NCBI GenBank assembly: GCA_964030475.1
Contig: CAXIPT010000015.1
Coordinates: 752,318-816,317, forward strand
Length of the DNA: 64,000 nt
Direction: 5' to 3'
From: Tethya wilhelma
Taxonomy: Eukaryota; Porifera; Demospongiae; Tethyida; Tethyidae
Numbering within the stretch: position 1 is the stretch's first letter; the number at the start of each line of letters is the position of its first letter. A model generated the notes under the pieces. The model made no database searches, was not told where the DNA came from, and worked only from the letters and a program-made list of their open reading frames with translations. Shown in pieces: positions 10,777-22,594 of the stretch. Both the position numbers and the translations under genes were made by a program.

Positions 10777-11094
10777 TATACAGGATGATACATGAGGATA
10801 CAATTCAGCTTATAATTATAAACTCTTTCAACCAAAGCTTGGCTATGAATTGAGAAATATTAATATTGGAAGAAATTGAGGTTAGTAATGGTCTCAGACA
10901 AGGATGTTGTATGGCTCCAGTGCCGTTCAATCTGTACACGTGCCTGGTGGTTGAGGCTATAGGGTAGATCAAGAGTACTCATTTTTCTGGCCAGCCACCT
11001 AAATTCTGCCACCAAAATATCAAAGCAAAGAAAAGGAAGAATTAAAGGAAGCTCAGGATAACTCTTCATCCAAACAAGCCTTGACTATTCGTCC

Positions 11095-11560
11095 ATGCAT
11101 CTATTGTCAAAAAGGCAGAGACAACTTCACCACATCCTATTCCATCTAGTGCTTACCCACAATCCTCTCAATTGTGCCTGCCACACTGTCCTCAAGAACA
11201 CCATCACCTCCAAAATTAAACATTCTTTGAAACCAAAACCTCTCAGATTGCAAGAATATCAGCACAGTGACAATACTGCTGGAGTGAATTTTCAAACAGC
11301 TGATGGGACACATGGTTGGACGCCAGTTGTGAGGAAAAAAGAGGAAACACATCAAACATGACCACTATTGATCTCAGAGTGAATCAAGCAGTGATAGTTG
11401 TGGCAGTGAGCTGGACATCTCGTGTGCAAGATCAATTGAATTCGAGGTGAGAGATGGAACACCTGGATTGAAAATCTGCCGAAGAGGCCCTCCAACGTGG
11501 ACCCCTATTGAAGCTTCAAATTCAGCTGTGGCTAACAGAACTAGATCTAAAACTATTACC
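11095..11560 (+). other. Unassigned coding-like stretch within the LINE region
   Basis: Two frames contain a repeated pattern, DGTHGWTPVVRKKEE and DGTPGLKICRRGPPTWTPI, suggesting a decayed protein with an internal repeat, or two copies of one domain. Not recognised. Confidence 0.3.
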
Positions 11561-12222
11561 AATATTCAAACTTAGACTTACATGTACGTATATTTCTGGT
11601 TTACAGGCTGTCGGTTAATTCCAGCTGAAACCGTCATTTAAATGTAATTTCAACCTTATACATGTCAATTATCCCCTCACTTCATGCCACCTTATTTGTG
11701 TTGTACAGCAATAATAATAATAGCAATAGTAATGATAATACTGAAGGAGTAGGCATTACTATCAATAATAATTATTAGTACAAACATGACAAAAAGCTGT
11801 TCAGGAGGTACACATATGTGAGAAGAAGGTAATGGAATGCCAGTCTGCCAATGATCCAGCCCTCCTTGCATCAACAAGAATAGGTGCAGAGAAGGCAGCA
11901 GGCAAATACCAGCAAGCCTGCAATGATTATGGCCTGACTGTTAACATCCCAAAGACCCAGCACATGGTGACAGGAAGAATGATTGAGGAGAGTGACATGT
12001 AGTGAGCCTATTAAAATTAATTGCACTGCCTTGAGGGGAGGAGACATTGTGATGGCTTATAAGTTCCCATATCTTGTGGCACTCATTAATTGCCAGCTCA
12101 GGAAGAGTTACTGTGGATGTAGATAGGATAGCTCAAGCATTAAGGGCTTTTGGGGCACTAAGAATAGCAGTCCTACTTGACAAGCATCTCAGCTTAGCAA
12201 AAAAAAAGGAAAATGTATAATA

Positions 12223-13179
12223 ACAAGTAGTAAAAATTTCAAAAAAATAAGCAGTGTAGGAATGGGGAGTGCTATAAAAAGTATTGGAACAAGGAATGGT
12301 CTCAATTTCGGCACATGACTACTTCATTTTCATTTTTGATCCATCTTATATATAGCTATAAAATTTGTTGTAAATGGCTCAAACAATGATCTGTACTGAA
12401 ATAGCTGACACACTAATGGCCAGTAATCTAATCCTGCCTGCTGTACTTTATTCGACTTTTTAGCCGAGTGATAAGATTAGCAGGAATTTGAACTATCTAG
12501 ATTTGGGCACAAAAAATGAAGTAGTCATGTGCCGAAATTGAGACCATTCCTTGTTCCAATACTTTTTATAGCACTCCCCATTCCTACACTGCTTATTTTT
12601 TTGAAATTTTTACTACTTGTTCATTCACTTTTTTCAACACTACAGTGAGGAGACCATCAGAGACTGGTTAGTCCCTACAAAAAGCTTGACTTATCTAAGT
12701 AGAAGCCTAATTGTCTGCTAGAGCAGCTAATGCGCATGCGCATTAAATGCCACGTGGATAATCAATGACCTTTGAACTCTACAAGAAGATGGCTGCATTG
12801 AAGTACATGAATTTATACTCTCAGTTTCAAAGCTTTCTAGTTTTTGTTTAGGCTTACTTGTGATGAAAACGAGTATCAAGGAATGTAGTACCTATGAAAA
12901 GGAGTTACTTTATGCTGTCAAAGTTGGCTCAACACATTCTGGTTCTCTGGAAATGCTTTTCAAGTAAGTCAGTTAGGAAGTAAGTAAGTAAGTAAGTACG
13001 TACGTTAGCAGAACAAAAATGGCACTCTTGTGGCTTGCATGCAATTGGTAATCTGTCAGTAAGAGCCTCTGAGTAAGTTTGAAGGCTTAATTTTGTTTTG
13101 CTAGATTTTTATGGTCATAAACATTTTGTATTGTGTCTATGGGACAGTCGGCCCATTCCTACTATACGTACTACCGTAC
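12223..13179 (+). mobile_element. FB1 element, complete copy with 8-bp target duplication
   Basis: Bounded by GTATAATA at 12215-12222 and 13180-13187. The interrupted LINE reads across the junction once the insert is removed. The left terminus is ACAAGTAGTAAAAATTTC, the right terminus the GGTA-loop hairpin (about 13164-13183). The left 400 bp (12223-12620) is itself a foldback with arms of about 105 bp. No protein is encoded. Confidence 0.9.
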
Positions 13180-13854
13180 GTATAATAATGTGTGTGTTCT
13201 GTTTGTGCTGCTCTATTGAACAAAATACTTGTTCTCAGGAAATCCATGAGTATAAACTTTGAGTGGCTAGGACACTTAGCTAGTATGCCAGACCATGCAT
13301 ATATAGAATGCCAAAAACAACACTATTTAGCTGGCTCCCTCAATCGTGCCCCATGCCTGTGGTGGAGTGATGAGATAAGAAATAATCTCACGGACATTGG
13401 AACATTATGTAAAGTGGTATGATGAGGCTGTGGGGTCAAGATTATGATGGAGAGCTTTGTATTGTGACAGTATAGAGGGATCCAATTATATAAGTTGCTT
13501 GTACTCAAACATCAGCCAGAGACGTGGTGTGAGGTGTGTTCCAGATGCTTTATATAATGATGGTGTATTTTGTTTGGCACTGCTTTATCATGATAAAGTC
13601 AATTACATTTTAACATCATAGTAAGAAAAAAGGGTCTGTATAATGCACTAATAGGTTGTGAGTATAGGTAAAAATAGTTGCCAAAATTTGCCGTTTCAGT
13701 TGGTTGTCTATAAATTTAAGCTTCTACTCTGAAGTTTAGGGCCATATATATTGAAGTGGCCATGGACTAAGTCATAATGGAGTGTCAAATAATTATATAT
13801 AATACGTGATTGAGAGACAAATTAAACATTTACTGCAACTTTGTGTTAAATACA

Positions 13855-15660
13855 ATGGTGTACTCCTGGTTATTGCTGTTCAAACTACTATTTTTTTTGG
13901 TCAGTTTTAGCTTTTTGCGAGCTGAAACAAAGGAGAATACTGAAATTGACAGGAGTACCCTTAATGGAAATGAACTTGAATGTCCTCCTTGGTCGTACAA
14001 GCCTCTTGGAAGCAGTAGATGTGTGTGTGCCAATTCATCCCTACATGGACTAGTACAGTGTAATGTAAAGCTTGAAAACAACACAATGTGGACTGTGATT
14101 TTAACCTTGCCAACATGCTACTGTGTTTTGTTCAATGATTTACTCAATACATCTGTGATCGGTTACTGTAGTGAGAGATGCAGTGTGTATTGGCACAATA
14201 AACCCGTAATTCAAAAATCAAACAATGAATATGAAGTATACCTACACAGTGGAAATTCTGTTGAAATTAACCAAGCAATTTGTAAAGATTTGAATCGAAC
14301 TGGTCAAATGTGTGGCAGTTGTGAGAAAGGTTTTGCTCCTCCTGTATACTCCTACAGCTCAAACTGTAAACAATGCACTGATCATATGCATTATTCAATG
14401 CTGAAATATATTGCCATTGCATTTTTACCACTGACGGTGTTTTATCTCACTATAGTTCTCCTTCGGTTTTCAGTAACATCTTCACATGTTCATGGGTACA
14501 TAACAACATGTCAATTAATTGTAACACCTCAGATATCAAGAATGCTAACTGTACTACTGATTGATCATTCAGTCGTAAAGTCTCATTTAGTCGCCAGTAA
14601 AGTAGTTTTATCGTTTTATAGCATTTGGAATCTTGATTTCTTTCGATCTGTATATACTCCATTTTGTATCCACCCAAACCTTAGCAACCTTGGCACTCGT
14701 GCTCTTGACTATGGTGTGGCTGTATATCCTCTAATCTTGATTTTACTTACTTACATCATGGTGACACTTCACGACCGTTACATATTCTTTGTACGACTGT
14801 GGAGGCCATTTTACAAGTGCTTTAGGTTCTTTCGTGAAGAATGGGACCTCAGGACATCTCTCATAAGTGCTTTTGCAACCTTTATCCTTTTATCCTATGT
14901 AAAGATCCTGCTCATCCCTTTAACACTGTATGATATGACTGGGAAGCTACCCAAACCTTTATACCTTAAAATAGATGGAACAGTAAAATATTTCGGAAAG
15001 CAACATTTGCCTTATGCCTTGCTAGCAATATTCATGTGTTCTGTGTTCAATATTCTCCCACTACTTCTTTTGTGCCTGTACCCTTGTCGCTGCTTTCACA
15101 AGTGTTTGAATTACTTTAACATACATAGCCATAGGGTGAACACCTTTGTAGAAGTCTTTCAGGGTTGCTTCAAAACACATCCCCGAGACTACAGACACTT
15201 TGCTGCCCTCTATATTCTGCTCAGGATAATCAACGTTCTTTTATCATCTTTTACTTGTGGTTTTGTATTGATTGTTGTAGTGATGGCAATATCAATTCTG
15301 CTACTAGCAATTGCAAAACCATACAAATCACCATTTGCAAACAACAGTGACATTGTTTTGTTTACATTCACCCTAATCATTTTATACTACTTCCCAGTAC
15401 ATCAACTTGTGGAAACTTCTTCACTTCGTTTGAATATTGCTGCAGTTAATTGGGGTACACTATTATTCCTGAAATTTCATTTTTGTTATGGAGTTTGTAT
15501 CTTAATTTTCACATTAGTGCCAAAATTACCAGTTATGTCTGTTTTTGTAAATATTAAGCGAAGATGGAATTATTCATCCATAGAGCGAACAGTTGTGCCA
15601 GATTGTCTTGAACATCCAGATGCCCCTGAGTATGCACCTCTATTATGTAGCTCACAATAA
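13855..15660 (+). CDS. Secreted-N-terminus, cysteine-rich multi-pass membrane protein (sponge-type receptor family)
   Basis: Intronless, 601 aa. The frame opens upstream at a TTG (13810), but the ATG at 13855 has A at -3 and G at +4 and begins a clear signal peptide (MVYSWLLLFKLLFFLVSFSF). The extracellular part (about 23-183) has 15 cysteines, including ECPPWSYKPLGSSRCVC and the MCGSCEKGFAPPVYSYSSNC motif next to the membrane. About eight hydrophobic segments follow (near 184-204, 225-240, 285-304, 337-357, 386-409, 453-488, 500-516, 533-556), with a conserved-looking CFKTHPRDYRHFAALYILLR block before the sixth. The tail is short and polar. I recognise the layout from uncharacterised families expanded in sponges; no ligand or function is known to me. 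It resembles, but is not demonstrably, a GPCR or a TRP/PKD-like channel. Confidence 0.85.
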   Translation: MVYSWLLLFKLLFFLVSFSFLRAETKENTEIDRSTLNGNELECPPWSYKPLGSSRCVCANSSLHGLVQCNVKLENNTMWTVILTLPTCYCVLFNDLLNTSVIGYCSERCSVYWHNKPVIQKSNNEYEVYLHSGNSVEINQAICKDLNRTGQMCGSCEKGFAPPVYSYSSNCKQCTDHMHYSMLKYIAIAFLPLTVFYLTIVLLRFSVTSSHVHGYITTCQLIVTPQISRMLTVLLIDHSVVKSHLVASKVVLSFYSIWNLDFFRSVYTPFCIHPNLSNLGTRALDYGVAVYPLILILLTYIMVTLHDRYIFFVRLWRPFYKCFRFFREEWDLRTSLISAFATFILLSYVKILLIPLTLYDMTGKLPKPLYLKIDGTVKYFGKQHLPYALLAIFMCSVFNILPLLLLCLYPCRCFHKCLNYFNIHSHRVNTFVEVFQGCFKTHPRDYRHFAALYILLRIINVLLSSFTCGFVLIVVVMAISILLLAIAKPYKSPFANNSDIVLFTFTLIILYYFPVHQLVETSSLRLNIAAVNWGTLLFLKFHFCYGVCILIFTLVPKLPVMSVFVNIKRRWNYSSIERTVVPDCLEHPDAPEYAPLLCSSQ

Positions 15661-17344
15661 TTAGAAGATAAATGTTGACAATATATCACATGTATACAAA
15701 GGTTGATTTTTTTTCTTCATTCATAAATGTATAGCTACATTAATTTTATTGTTTAGTATTACAAAGATTTTTTGTTTAAATTACACAATGTGCCATATTG
15801 GTGATATTCCCTATCCTTTAACTGATTACAAAAGGCTTTCTCAAAATCTTGTCTAATGATGTAATAATACTAGGGTGATGCAGAGCATATCATGGGGGCG
15901 AGCCTGCATGAGTAGATCTGCAGCCTTAATTGAGGCTAGCCTCGTTCTTAGGGTTCATGGGGTCGAGGCTACCTCAAGGGTAGAGGTAGGCATGCGTATG
16001 CGATTATGCTAGCTGTATCTCATGAGTCATGACTGCTTGAAGTCAAGATGTAGATTCGGGAGAGCAGAGTTGAAGAACAAGCAAAAGCCTGATGACAAAT
16101 TAACTGGAAAGAAGACCCTCACGGTGTAGTACAATGGGCACCGAAGGAAAATTGCTCAACATAAATATGCGGTGGAGAGTGCTAGCTACATGTATCTGCC
16201 AGCACCCTGAAGATGCCTGTATACACAGTTGACAACCTACTGGTCGGTCATTTCCACCATCAGAGTGACCGCCAGTGTTTCTCTAGCTGTACATTCAGTT
16301 ATATCTATATATAGACAGCGGCTGGGCATAAATGTCATGAAAGAAGAGCTCATGAGGCAGCATTTCTTGATCAAAAAGAAGACAATATATTTGTCAGAAT
16401 GTCAACTTGATCAGAATTTTTCTCAGTGTTGAAGAGCAACACGGCCATCACTGGGTGGAGCGGCAAGTGTGCTATATTAGAAATGGTGTCATAGTCGCTC
16501 AATACTAAATTTGCTCTTGAGTGCCACATGATGTCTGCTCAGTTGCCGCTTCAGCTCCGCATACTGAAGGACTATACAGACGAGGCTCTCTCAGGAGTGG
16601 TCTATAGGTTGGCTTCAATTTGAGCTCTGGTCTCTTTATGAGTGGTCTGCTCAAGGTTGTCTCAGCATTGAGTCTCTCTCTTCAGCAGTACCGTGGCTGT
16701 CTCAGCCAGCTACGTGTACGTTAAATGTATTACGCGATTCCAAATTTCAATATTTTTGTGAATTAATCTGGTCTCTCTGTTTACTACTTCCGTTCAGTAC
16801 TAGCTATAGGAGTGATTACCTGGAATTTCTTGAAATGTATGGCCTGGTTTTATATCTAATACAAGAAAAGACTTTGCGGCTCATACTCTAGCAGACTGAT
16901 CACATGCATGTACTGCACATTGAACTAGGCCTTCCCCTCACCCTCACCATTTACCTGTCTACTACTCGTCTACCTTTCTGTTATTCTTCAAATGCATCAC
17001 GCGAGAAGTTTTACCAGGCCTTCCCCAGCTTTACTTTCCAACTCGCTAAACATAAAATACACACTGGGGAAAGCCTGGGAATGAGGCTAACTGGAGCGGT
17101 ACCTTACCTAAATGCACTGTGAGTTTAAAGTTAATTTACTGGTTGGCACGTTGCCTGGAAATGAGTGAGGATGGCACGTGTAGTGATGAGTACACTCGTC
17201 ATTGGGCCGTAAAGGGTTAACTTAATTAATATTTAAGGATACAATATATATAGCTACGTATGTACTACCATACAAAACACAAAACTATAAACCTTGAAAA
17301 TGTGGGGGTAACATATCCATAGACTACATGGCTTCTAAGTTATN
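15661..17344. other. Intergenic, no supported gene
   Basis: No ORF with domain signal. A GAGGCTAGCCTCG-like repeat fragment lies near 15935-15950. One ambiguous base (N at 17344) abuts the next repeat. Confidence 0.5.
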
Positions 17345-17810
17345 CTCAAGCTTTTTGTAGGGACTAACCAGTCTCTGATGGTTTCCTCACTGTAGTGTTG
17401 AAAAAAGTGAATGAACAAGTAGTAAAAATTTCAAAAAAATAAGCAGTGTAGGAATGGGGAGTGCTATAAAAAGTATTGGAACAAGGAATGGTCTCAATTT
17501 CGGCACATGACTACTTCATTTTTTGTGCCCAAATCTAGATAGTTCAAATTCCTGCTAATCTTATCACTCGGCTAAAAAGTCGAATAAAGTACAGCAGGCA
17601 GGATTAGATTACTGGCCATTAGTGTGTCAGCTATTTCAGTACAGATCATTGTTTGAGCCATTTACAACAAATTTTATAGCTATATAAGATGGATCAAAAA
17701 TGAAAATGAAGTAGTCATGTGCCGAAATTGAGACCATTCCTTGTTCCAATACTTTTTATAGCACTCCCCATTCCTACACTGCTTATTTTTTTGAAATTTT
17801 TACTACTTGT
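17345..17810 (-). mobile_element. FB1 element, truncated copy (foldback half)
   Basis: Near identical to the foldback half of the 12.2-kb copy, in opposite orientation. The hairpin end is missing. The last base of its ACTACTTGT terminus is four bases before the ATG of the putative exon at 17815. Confidence 0.85.
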
Positions 17811-17814
17811 AAAA

Positions 17815-17913
17815 ATGTGTGACCACGTGGAGTTTGAATTTGAATGCTTACAAGACATGATGAGCAGTAGAAGCGCACGAAGAGAAGGAACGGGGAAGAA
17901 AGAAGCTAGATTT
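17815..17913 (+). CDS. Putative first exon of mindbomb-related gene
   Basis: ATG with A at -3, then 33 codons of charged sequence (MCDHVEFEFECLQDMMSSRS onward), followed by two overlapping donors: GTGTAA at 17914 (phase 0) or GTAAGT at 17916 (phase 2). Only the first keeps frame with the next candidate exon. No domain recognised. Start and linkage to the ZZ exon are inferred. Confidence 0.4.
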
Positions 17914-18462
17914 GTGTAAGTCTAAGCGTATAAGTATGTTAAATAGCTGCAACTTGCCACGTGGTTATACAAAGAAAAATTATGCGTGCGTTGGAATCAG
18001 TGCGAGAATAGGAGTGCAAATTGCAATCCATAATAATTTATAGGTGCCCATGATTCAACGTAATGCAACAGGAAGTTCTGTGAACCTAGCCTTAATCACA
18101 CAGCTATGACTACTACATCAACTTTTTCCTTAAGCATTTTGTATTGAATTTTGACAAAGTTATAGCTATCATAATTATGCTCCTTAATTATTTGTTTGTG
18201 CTGTTTAGAAGTTATTCTTTCAGTGTTATACACAATTCTTTATCCTTTGAATTCAAAGTTTTACTGTTATAATTTTGTTATTATGATAATCAAGCATTTT
18301 AATTGAACTCTTGACAAGGTTAGCTATCGTATGCTCCTTAGTTGTTAGTTTGTGCTGTTTAAAAGTCATTCCTTTATAATATAGGGTTTACACAATTCAT
18401 TATCCTTTGAATTCAAAGTTTAACTGTAATCTACATTATAATAATTTTTATTATTATTATAG

Positions 18463-18613
18463 GTGGGTATGGGTGGAGCATATCATACCTGGTCTCCAAC
18501 CTATCCTGACTCTGGTGGAATGATTATCAATACTTGTGACTTGCTGCTTCCTGCTTCACCTTCTCCAACAGTTGATGACTGGACATCATCACGAATGAGG
18601 CTCAATTCAAAAA
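18463..18613 (+). CDS. Putative second exon, unknown sequence
   Basis: Follows a pyrimidine/AT-rich acceptor ending TATTATTATAG. It is open for 50 codons (MGGAYHTWSPTYPDSGGMII inside) and ends at a GTTAGT donor in phase 1, which matches the phase-1 entry of the ZZ exon at 22408. No family recognised. Confidence 0.4.
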
Positions 18614-18879
18614 GTTAGTTGAATCAGTATAACATGCAACAATAGGCACATGCCAGTTACAGTATGTAGTATAATTGAATGGAACTTGACTCTCCTAGCT
18701 TTTTATCTCTTCTCAGTTTATTTGTACTCTTTTTTGATTGTTATTTGTGTTCAAGTGCATGTGTGTGTGTTGTTCCTCTCCTCCCCCTTTGCGCCTCCTG
18801 GTGGCGTGGTGAATTACATAATAATAATTATAATAATAATAATATAGCATTATGCCAGTTTACTGCCATAAATCCTTGA

Positions 18880-19685
18880 AACCAGTTTATAACTGTTATA
18901 TTTCTGCACAAAAATAGCTTTTCATTGGTTGAAATTTCTGTTGCAATCTGATTGGTCCACGTTTTCTATATTACCTTTACATGCTTCTCCAGCATAGCAA
19001 CCAGTTTTTGTTCAATCAGAAATTCAAAAGGACGCTTGGAATAGCTCATGCAGTTTCTTCGTCGTTTCTATAGTACTTTCGCTAGTCTTTACACAGTTTT
19101 GCTTCGCTTGCTACCTCAAGAAACCAGTGAACGTTAAATAGAATACTAAACAATGGTAAGTGTCGACCATTACCAGACAATAAGTGTTTCTGGCAGAATT
19201 TTAGCGAATGTGGCTGCTTCCAGTGCCTCTATATGCCAGCTAGTCTCTGGACGATTTTATCTTTCAGTTCAATTTCATGCTGGCAGTTTAATTTTAATTA
19301 TGGCTTCTTCCTTTCACTGGAATATGAAGTGGTATAACACTGAAAACACATTATGAAATTACCCTTCCGTTTATGAAATAGGGCTTGCTAAATTTTGTAG
19401 ACTTTTTGGTAAATTTCGACATTTTTAAAATTAAAACTGAAAAAAAAATTGCTAAAAAATAACATGCTGCTTTTGCCAGAAAAAAATTATCATCTTTAGA
19501 ATATAAGAATTCTTCGAAAATTTTAGCTAAACAAAGTGAAATGTTGCATAATGTTGTTCCAAAATTACGAAGAGTATACAAATTTGTACATGTACTTTCA
19601 AATTTTGAAGGGTGTACAAATTTGTACACCCACTCAAGATGTAAAAAAATTGTACAAATTTATATACCATTGGTCAGGTCAAGGG
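18880..19685. other. Intron or intergenic, no supported gene
   Basis: AT-rich. The TTTGTACA-type motif recurs at 19580-19670, directly before the assembly gap. Confidence 0.4.
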
Positions 19686-19785
19686 NNNNNNNNNNNNNNN
19701 NNNNNNNNNNNNNNNNNNNNNNNNNNNNNNNNNNNNNNNNNNNNNNNNNNNNNNNNNNNNNNNNNNNNNNNNNNNNNNNNNNNNN
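19686..19785. other. Assembly gap (100 N)
   Basis: Exactly 100 N. The true length is unknown, so any frame crossing it is artificial. Confidence 0.98.
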
Positions 19786-19859
19786 CGAGGACAACATAGT
19801 CTTGGAAACTATCATCTCCATTCTGAGTTTGTGGGAATGTTTGCTAACATGCCATATCC

Positions 19860-20400
19860 AGAACTGTGTATCCTCCTTTCAAGTGATCAAGGGTGAACTA
19901 GCTAATAGGACAAACAAATGGCTCAGTCTTAGGTAATATACTCTTCAACATCCATAATATTATCAATGACATTGAAAATAGCTGCTCTATACAATTGAGT
20001 CAGACGATCGATGGAACTATATGTCTATGTATGCAGATGATGTCGGCCATATATGCTCTCCAGACCATTGCATGCCCCCATGCAGCAATTACTTGATGAT
20101 AGTATACTAACTGAAATTGATAGTCTCTCCTCGTGGTCTGACCCTAACTTCTTAGAATATAATGCAATCAAAGATGTCAATCAGATGTCCATGCAGAACG
20201 GTTATAAAATTTAATACTTTGGTGTTTGGATAGCATTAGACTTATCATGGAAGAAGCACCTTTTGGAGGTTTGTCGTAAGGCCAGACAGAAGGTTGGTAT
20301 ATTTTACAGAAACTGCTAAATAATCCACTATGCTGCAAATCTAGCTATCTTGCATGTATCAGACCTGATCTGGAATAGACGGTTGCAGTGTGGTCACCAT
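19860..20400 (+). pseudogene. LINE reverse transcriptase fragment
   Basis: Degraded RT signals in order: LGNILFNIHNIINDIE, YADDV-like codons at about 20034-20046, and GVWIALDLSWKKHLLEVCRK with ARQKVGIFYR near 20225-20310. The last block matches the fragment at 39.4 kb (LGIWLTPTLN, VCKKARSQLG), so both come from one family. Multiple stops. Confidence 0.75.
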
Positions 20401-20426
20401 ACCATAAGTCACTCATTGCTATATAT

Positions 20427-21478
20427 ACAAGTATAGTAAAAATTTCATAAAAATTAGTGGCCCAGGACCAAGGGTAGGAATGGGCAGTGCTGTAAAAAGT
20501 AAGGCAACAAGGCATGCATGTCGCAATTTCAGCACATGACTACTTCATTTTCATTTTTGATTCCTCATGCATCCAGTCATATCTAAAATAAATACTGATA
20601 TAGTCAAACAATGTTGTACATGCCCATTGCCATGCCCATATATTATATTTTAATAATGACTTAATGTCATAGATTGTGCAAGCCATGCAATCACAATATA
20701 CATTGCATAGCTAAGTTAGCTAAAGTACATAAGCATGCAGGCAATTTACTTATGAAATGTTGTTGTTTCAGTTAACCCTCAAAACTCTTAGGTTAAATTG
20801 CAAGACTTGGACATAAAAATGAAGTAGTCATGTGCCGAAATTGCGACATGCATGCCTTGTTGCCTTACTTTTTACAGCACTGCCCATTCCTACCCCACTA
20901 ATTTTTATGAAATTTTTACTATACTTGTTCATTCACTTTTTTTCAACACTCAAAGTGTGGAGACTATAAGAGACTGGTTAGTCCCTACAAAAGCTTGGGT
21001 AGCAGTAATGCACATGCGCATTAAATGCCACGTGGATAGATAACGACCTTTGAACTCTACCAACATAACTTCATGGCTGCACTGAAGTACACAAATTTAT
21101 AGGCTAAGTTTCTAGATCTTGTTTTAGTACATTTTGGCAGTAAACAAGTGTAAAAGACGCTAGTCCGGATGAAAAGAAGTTACTTCGTGTGTTCAAAACC
21201 ACCTCAGTGTCTTTTGTTTTCCTGGAAATCTCGTTCAAGTAAGTCAGTGAGTAAGGCCACGGTGAGAACAAATTGCGTGGGTGTAGCTTCTGACCTAGCG
21301 CTCTGCTTCGGGTGCTTAGGAAAGTATCTGTGAGCTTTAGGCGTTGGTAATCTGTCTAGGAGAGCTTCTGGGCAAGTTTAAAGGCTGAACTTTGTTTTGT
21401 TAGATTTTATGATGATAAACATTTTGTATTGTGTCTATGGGACATACGGCCCATTCCTACTATACGTACTACCGTACG
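20427..21478 (+). mobile_element. FB1 element, complete but diverged copy
   Basis: Both ends are present: ACAAGTATAGTAAAAATTTC and the GGTA-loop hairpin near 21462-21481. The foldback arms carry GCATGCATGTCGCAATTTC and its reverse complement, differing from the 12.2-kb copy in both arms alike. Confidence 0.85.
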
Positions 21479-21789
21479 TATGATGATGCAATCAGTTCAG
21501 AAATTCGCCTCTTCTCTAGAGCTGGGAGATTGAAAGTGGTTAAATAGACATTATATGAAGTACTCCAGCACCTATTACAAACTTTGAGGGTGGACTTACC
21601 TAAGATTAGTGTACTGTTCAATCTATTAAAAAGAAACTATTTATTAATGCCCTCAACATCACCTATCCAACTGAGACACTTTGAACATCACTCTCGCTCC
21701 CACAATCTAACATTGAAATTATAAATTAATGCATTCTACTTTTCTTCTTTGATGCACCGCAGTTACGGAAATCACTGAGTGAATGATTC

Positions 21790-22400
21790 ATTATGTTAGG
21801 AGAATAAAAATGGCACTATTGTGGCTTCCCACTAGCGCTCTCTATAAGAGTGCTGAGGAAAGTTTCTTTGAGACTTAGGCCTTGCATGTTGTGATAACTT
21901 GATGTTCCTTAATCCATATTGATCCGTTTTAACTCAATGATACTCACACAACTTGCTACTTAAATACAAAACTGATAACCACAAGGCTTATACAAAAAAT
22001 ATTATTAGTGCAGATAAAAAGAACTATATATACTTCCTAGGCATACAGATGAAATCAAAACATGTGTGTGTCACTGACTCTTTTCACAGTCCAGAGGATA
22101 TCCTGTATCTATTCACATCAAGCACATTAGTACTACTCTGATCTTAACACTAAAAGCAAAACCTAACATTTCCTAAAAATGCTAAAACTGTCACATTCCT
22201 ATATATCTTCAATATACTACACATGTATAATTGGTAATCTGTCAGTGAGAGCCTAGCTCTGAGCAAGTTTGAAGACTTAATTTTGTTATCAATGGTAGAT
22301 TTTTATGATCATAAACATTTTGTATTTTAAATTTTGTATTTTGTATGACATTTGGCCCATTCCTACTGTACTTATATACTACTGTATACGTATGATGATT
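21790..22400 (+). mobile_element. FB1 end fragment interrupted by about 310 bp
   Basis: The AATGGCAC...GTGGCTTCC block (21810) and the terminal hairpin block (22345-22397) of FB1 are present but separated by unrelated DNA at about 21890-22235. It ends a few bases before the ZZ exon. Confidence 0.65.
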
Positions 22401-22407
22401 ATTGTAG

Positions 22408-22594
22408 ATATTATCATGATGGGAGTGCGATGTGACTCGTGCAAACAACTCCCTATTCGTGGGATGAGATGGAAGTGCAGTGAATGCTGGGACCATGACC
22501 TCTGTTCTCACTGCTACCACCAAGGAATGGTAGCACTGAAAGATTCACTGGAACACATATTTGTACGATATGACTATCCTTCAAAGACCTCGAG
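22408..22594 (+). CDS. Exon: ZZ-type zinc finger
   Basis: Encodes GVRCDSCKQLPIRGMRWKCS, then ECWDHDLCSHCYHQG, with the C-x2-C, C-x2-C, C-x2-C pattern of ZZ fingers most like the one in mindbomb. The acceptor is ATTGTAG, the donor GTATAT in phase 2. Confidence 0.85.

Larger units (their letters stand above)
10861..13425 (+). pseudogene. LINE reverse transcriptase, broken into three parts
   Basis: RT block VSNGLRQGCCMAPV lies at about 10876-10920. The palm part at about 11830-12214 includes PALLASTRIGAEKAAGKYQQ and YGLTVNIPKTQHMVTGR, with the catalytic ADD motif degraded to AND. The C-terminal WLGHLASMPDH and RNNLTDIG block is at about 13260-13410. The FB1 element 12223-13179 sits between parts two and three, and about 0.85 kb of other sequence sits between parts one and two. 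Stops and frameshifts show it is dead. It resembles the RTE/CR1-type non-LTR elements of invertebrates; the clade was not determined. Confidence 0.82.

Noticed and set aside
12223..13179. FB1 as a Helitron because of its terminal hairpin
   Set aside because: It has a target duplication of 8 bp and no TC/CTRR ends, unlike canonical Helitrons.
13810..13854. TTG start of the multi-pass receptor frame
   Set aside because: The ATG at 13855 has a good context and starts a signal peptide; the upstream codons do not.
19536..19936. ORFs running through the N gap
   Set aside because: 100 N of unknown sequence make the frames meaningless. The same holds for 47883-48267.
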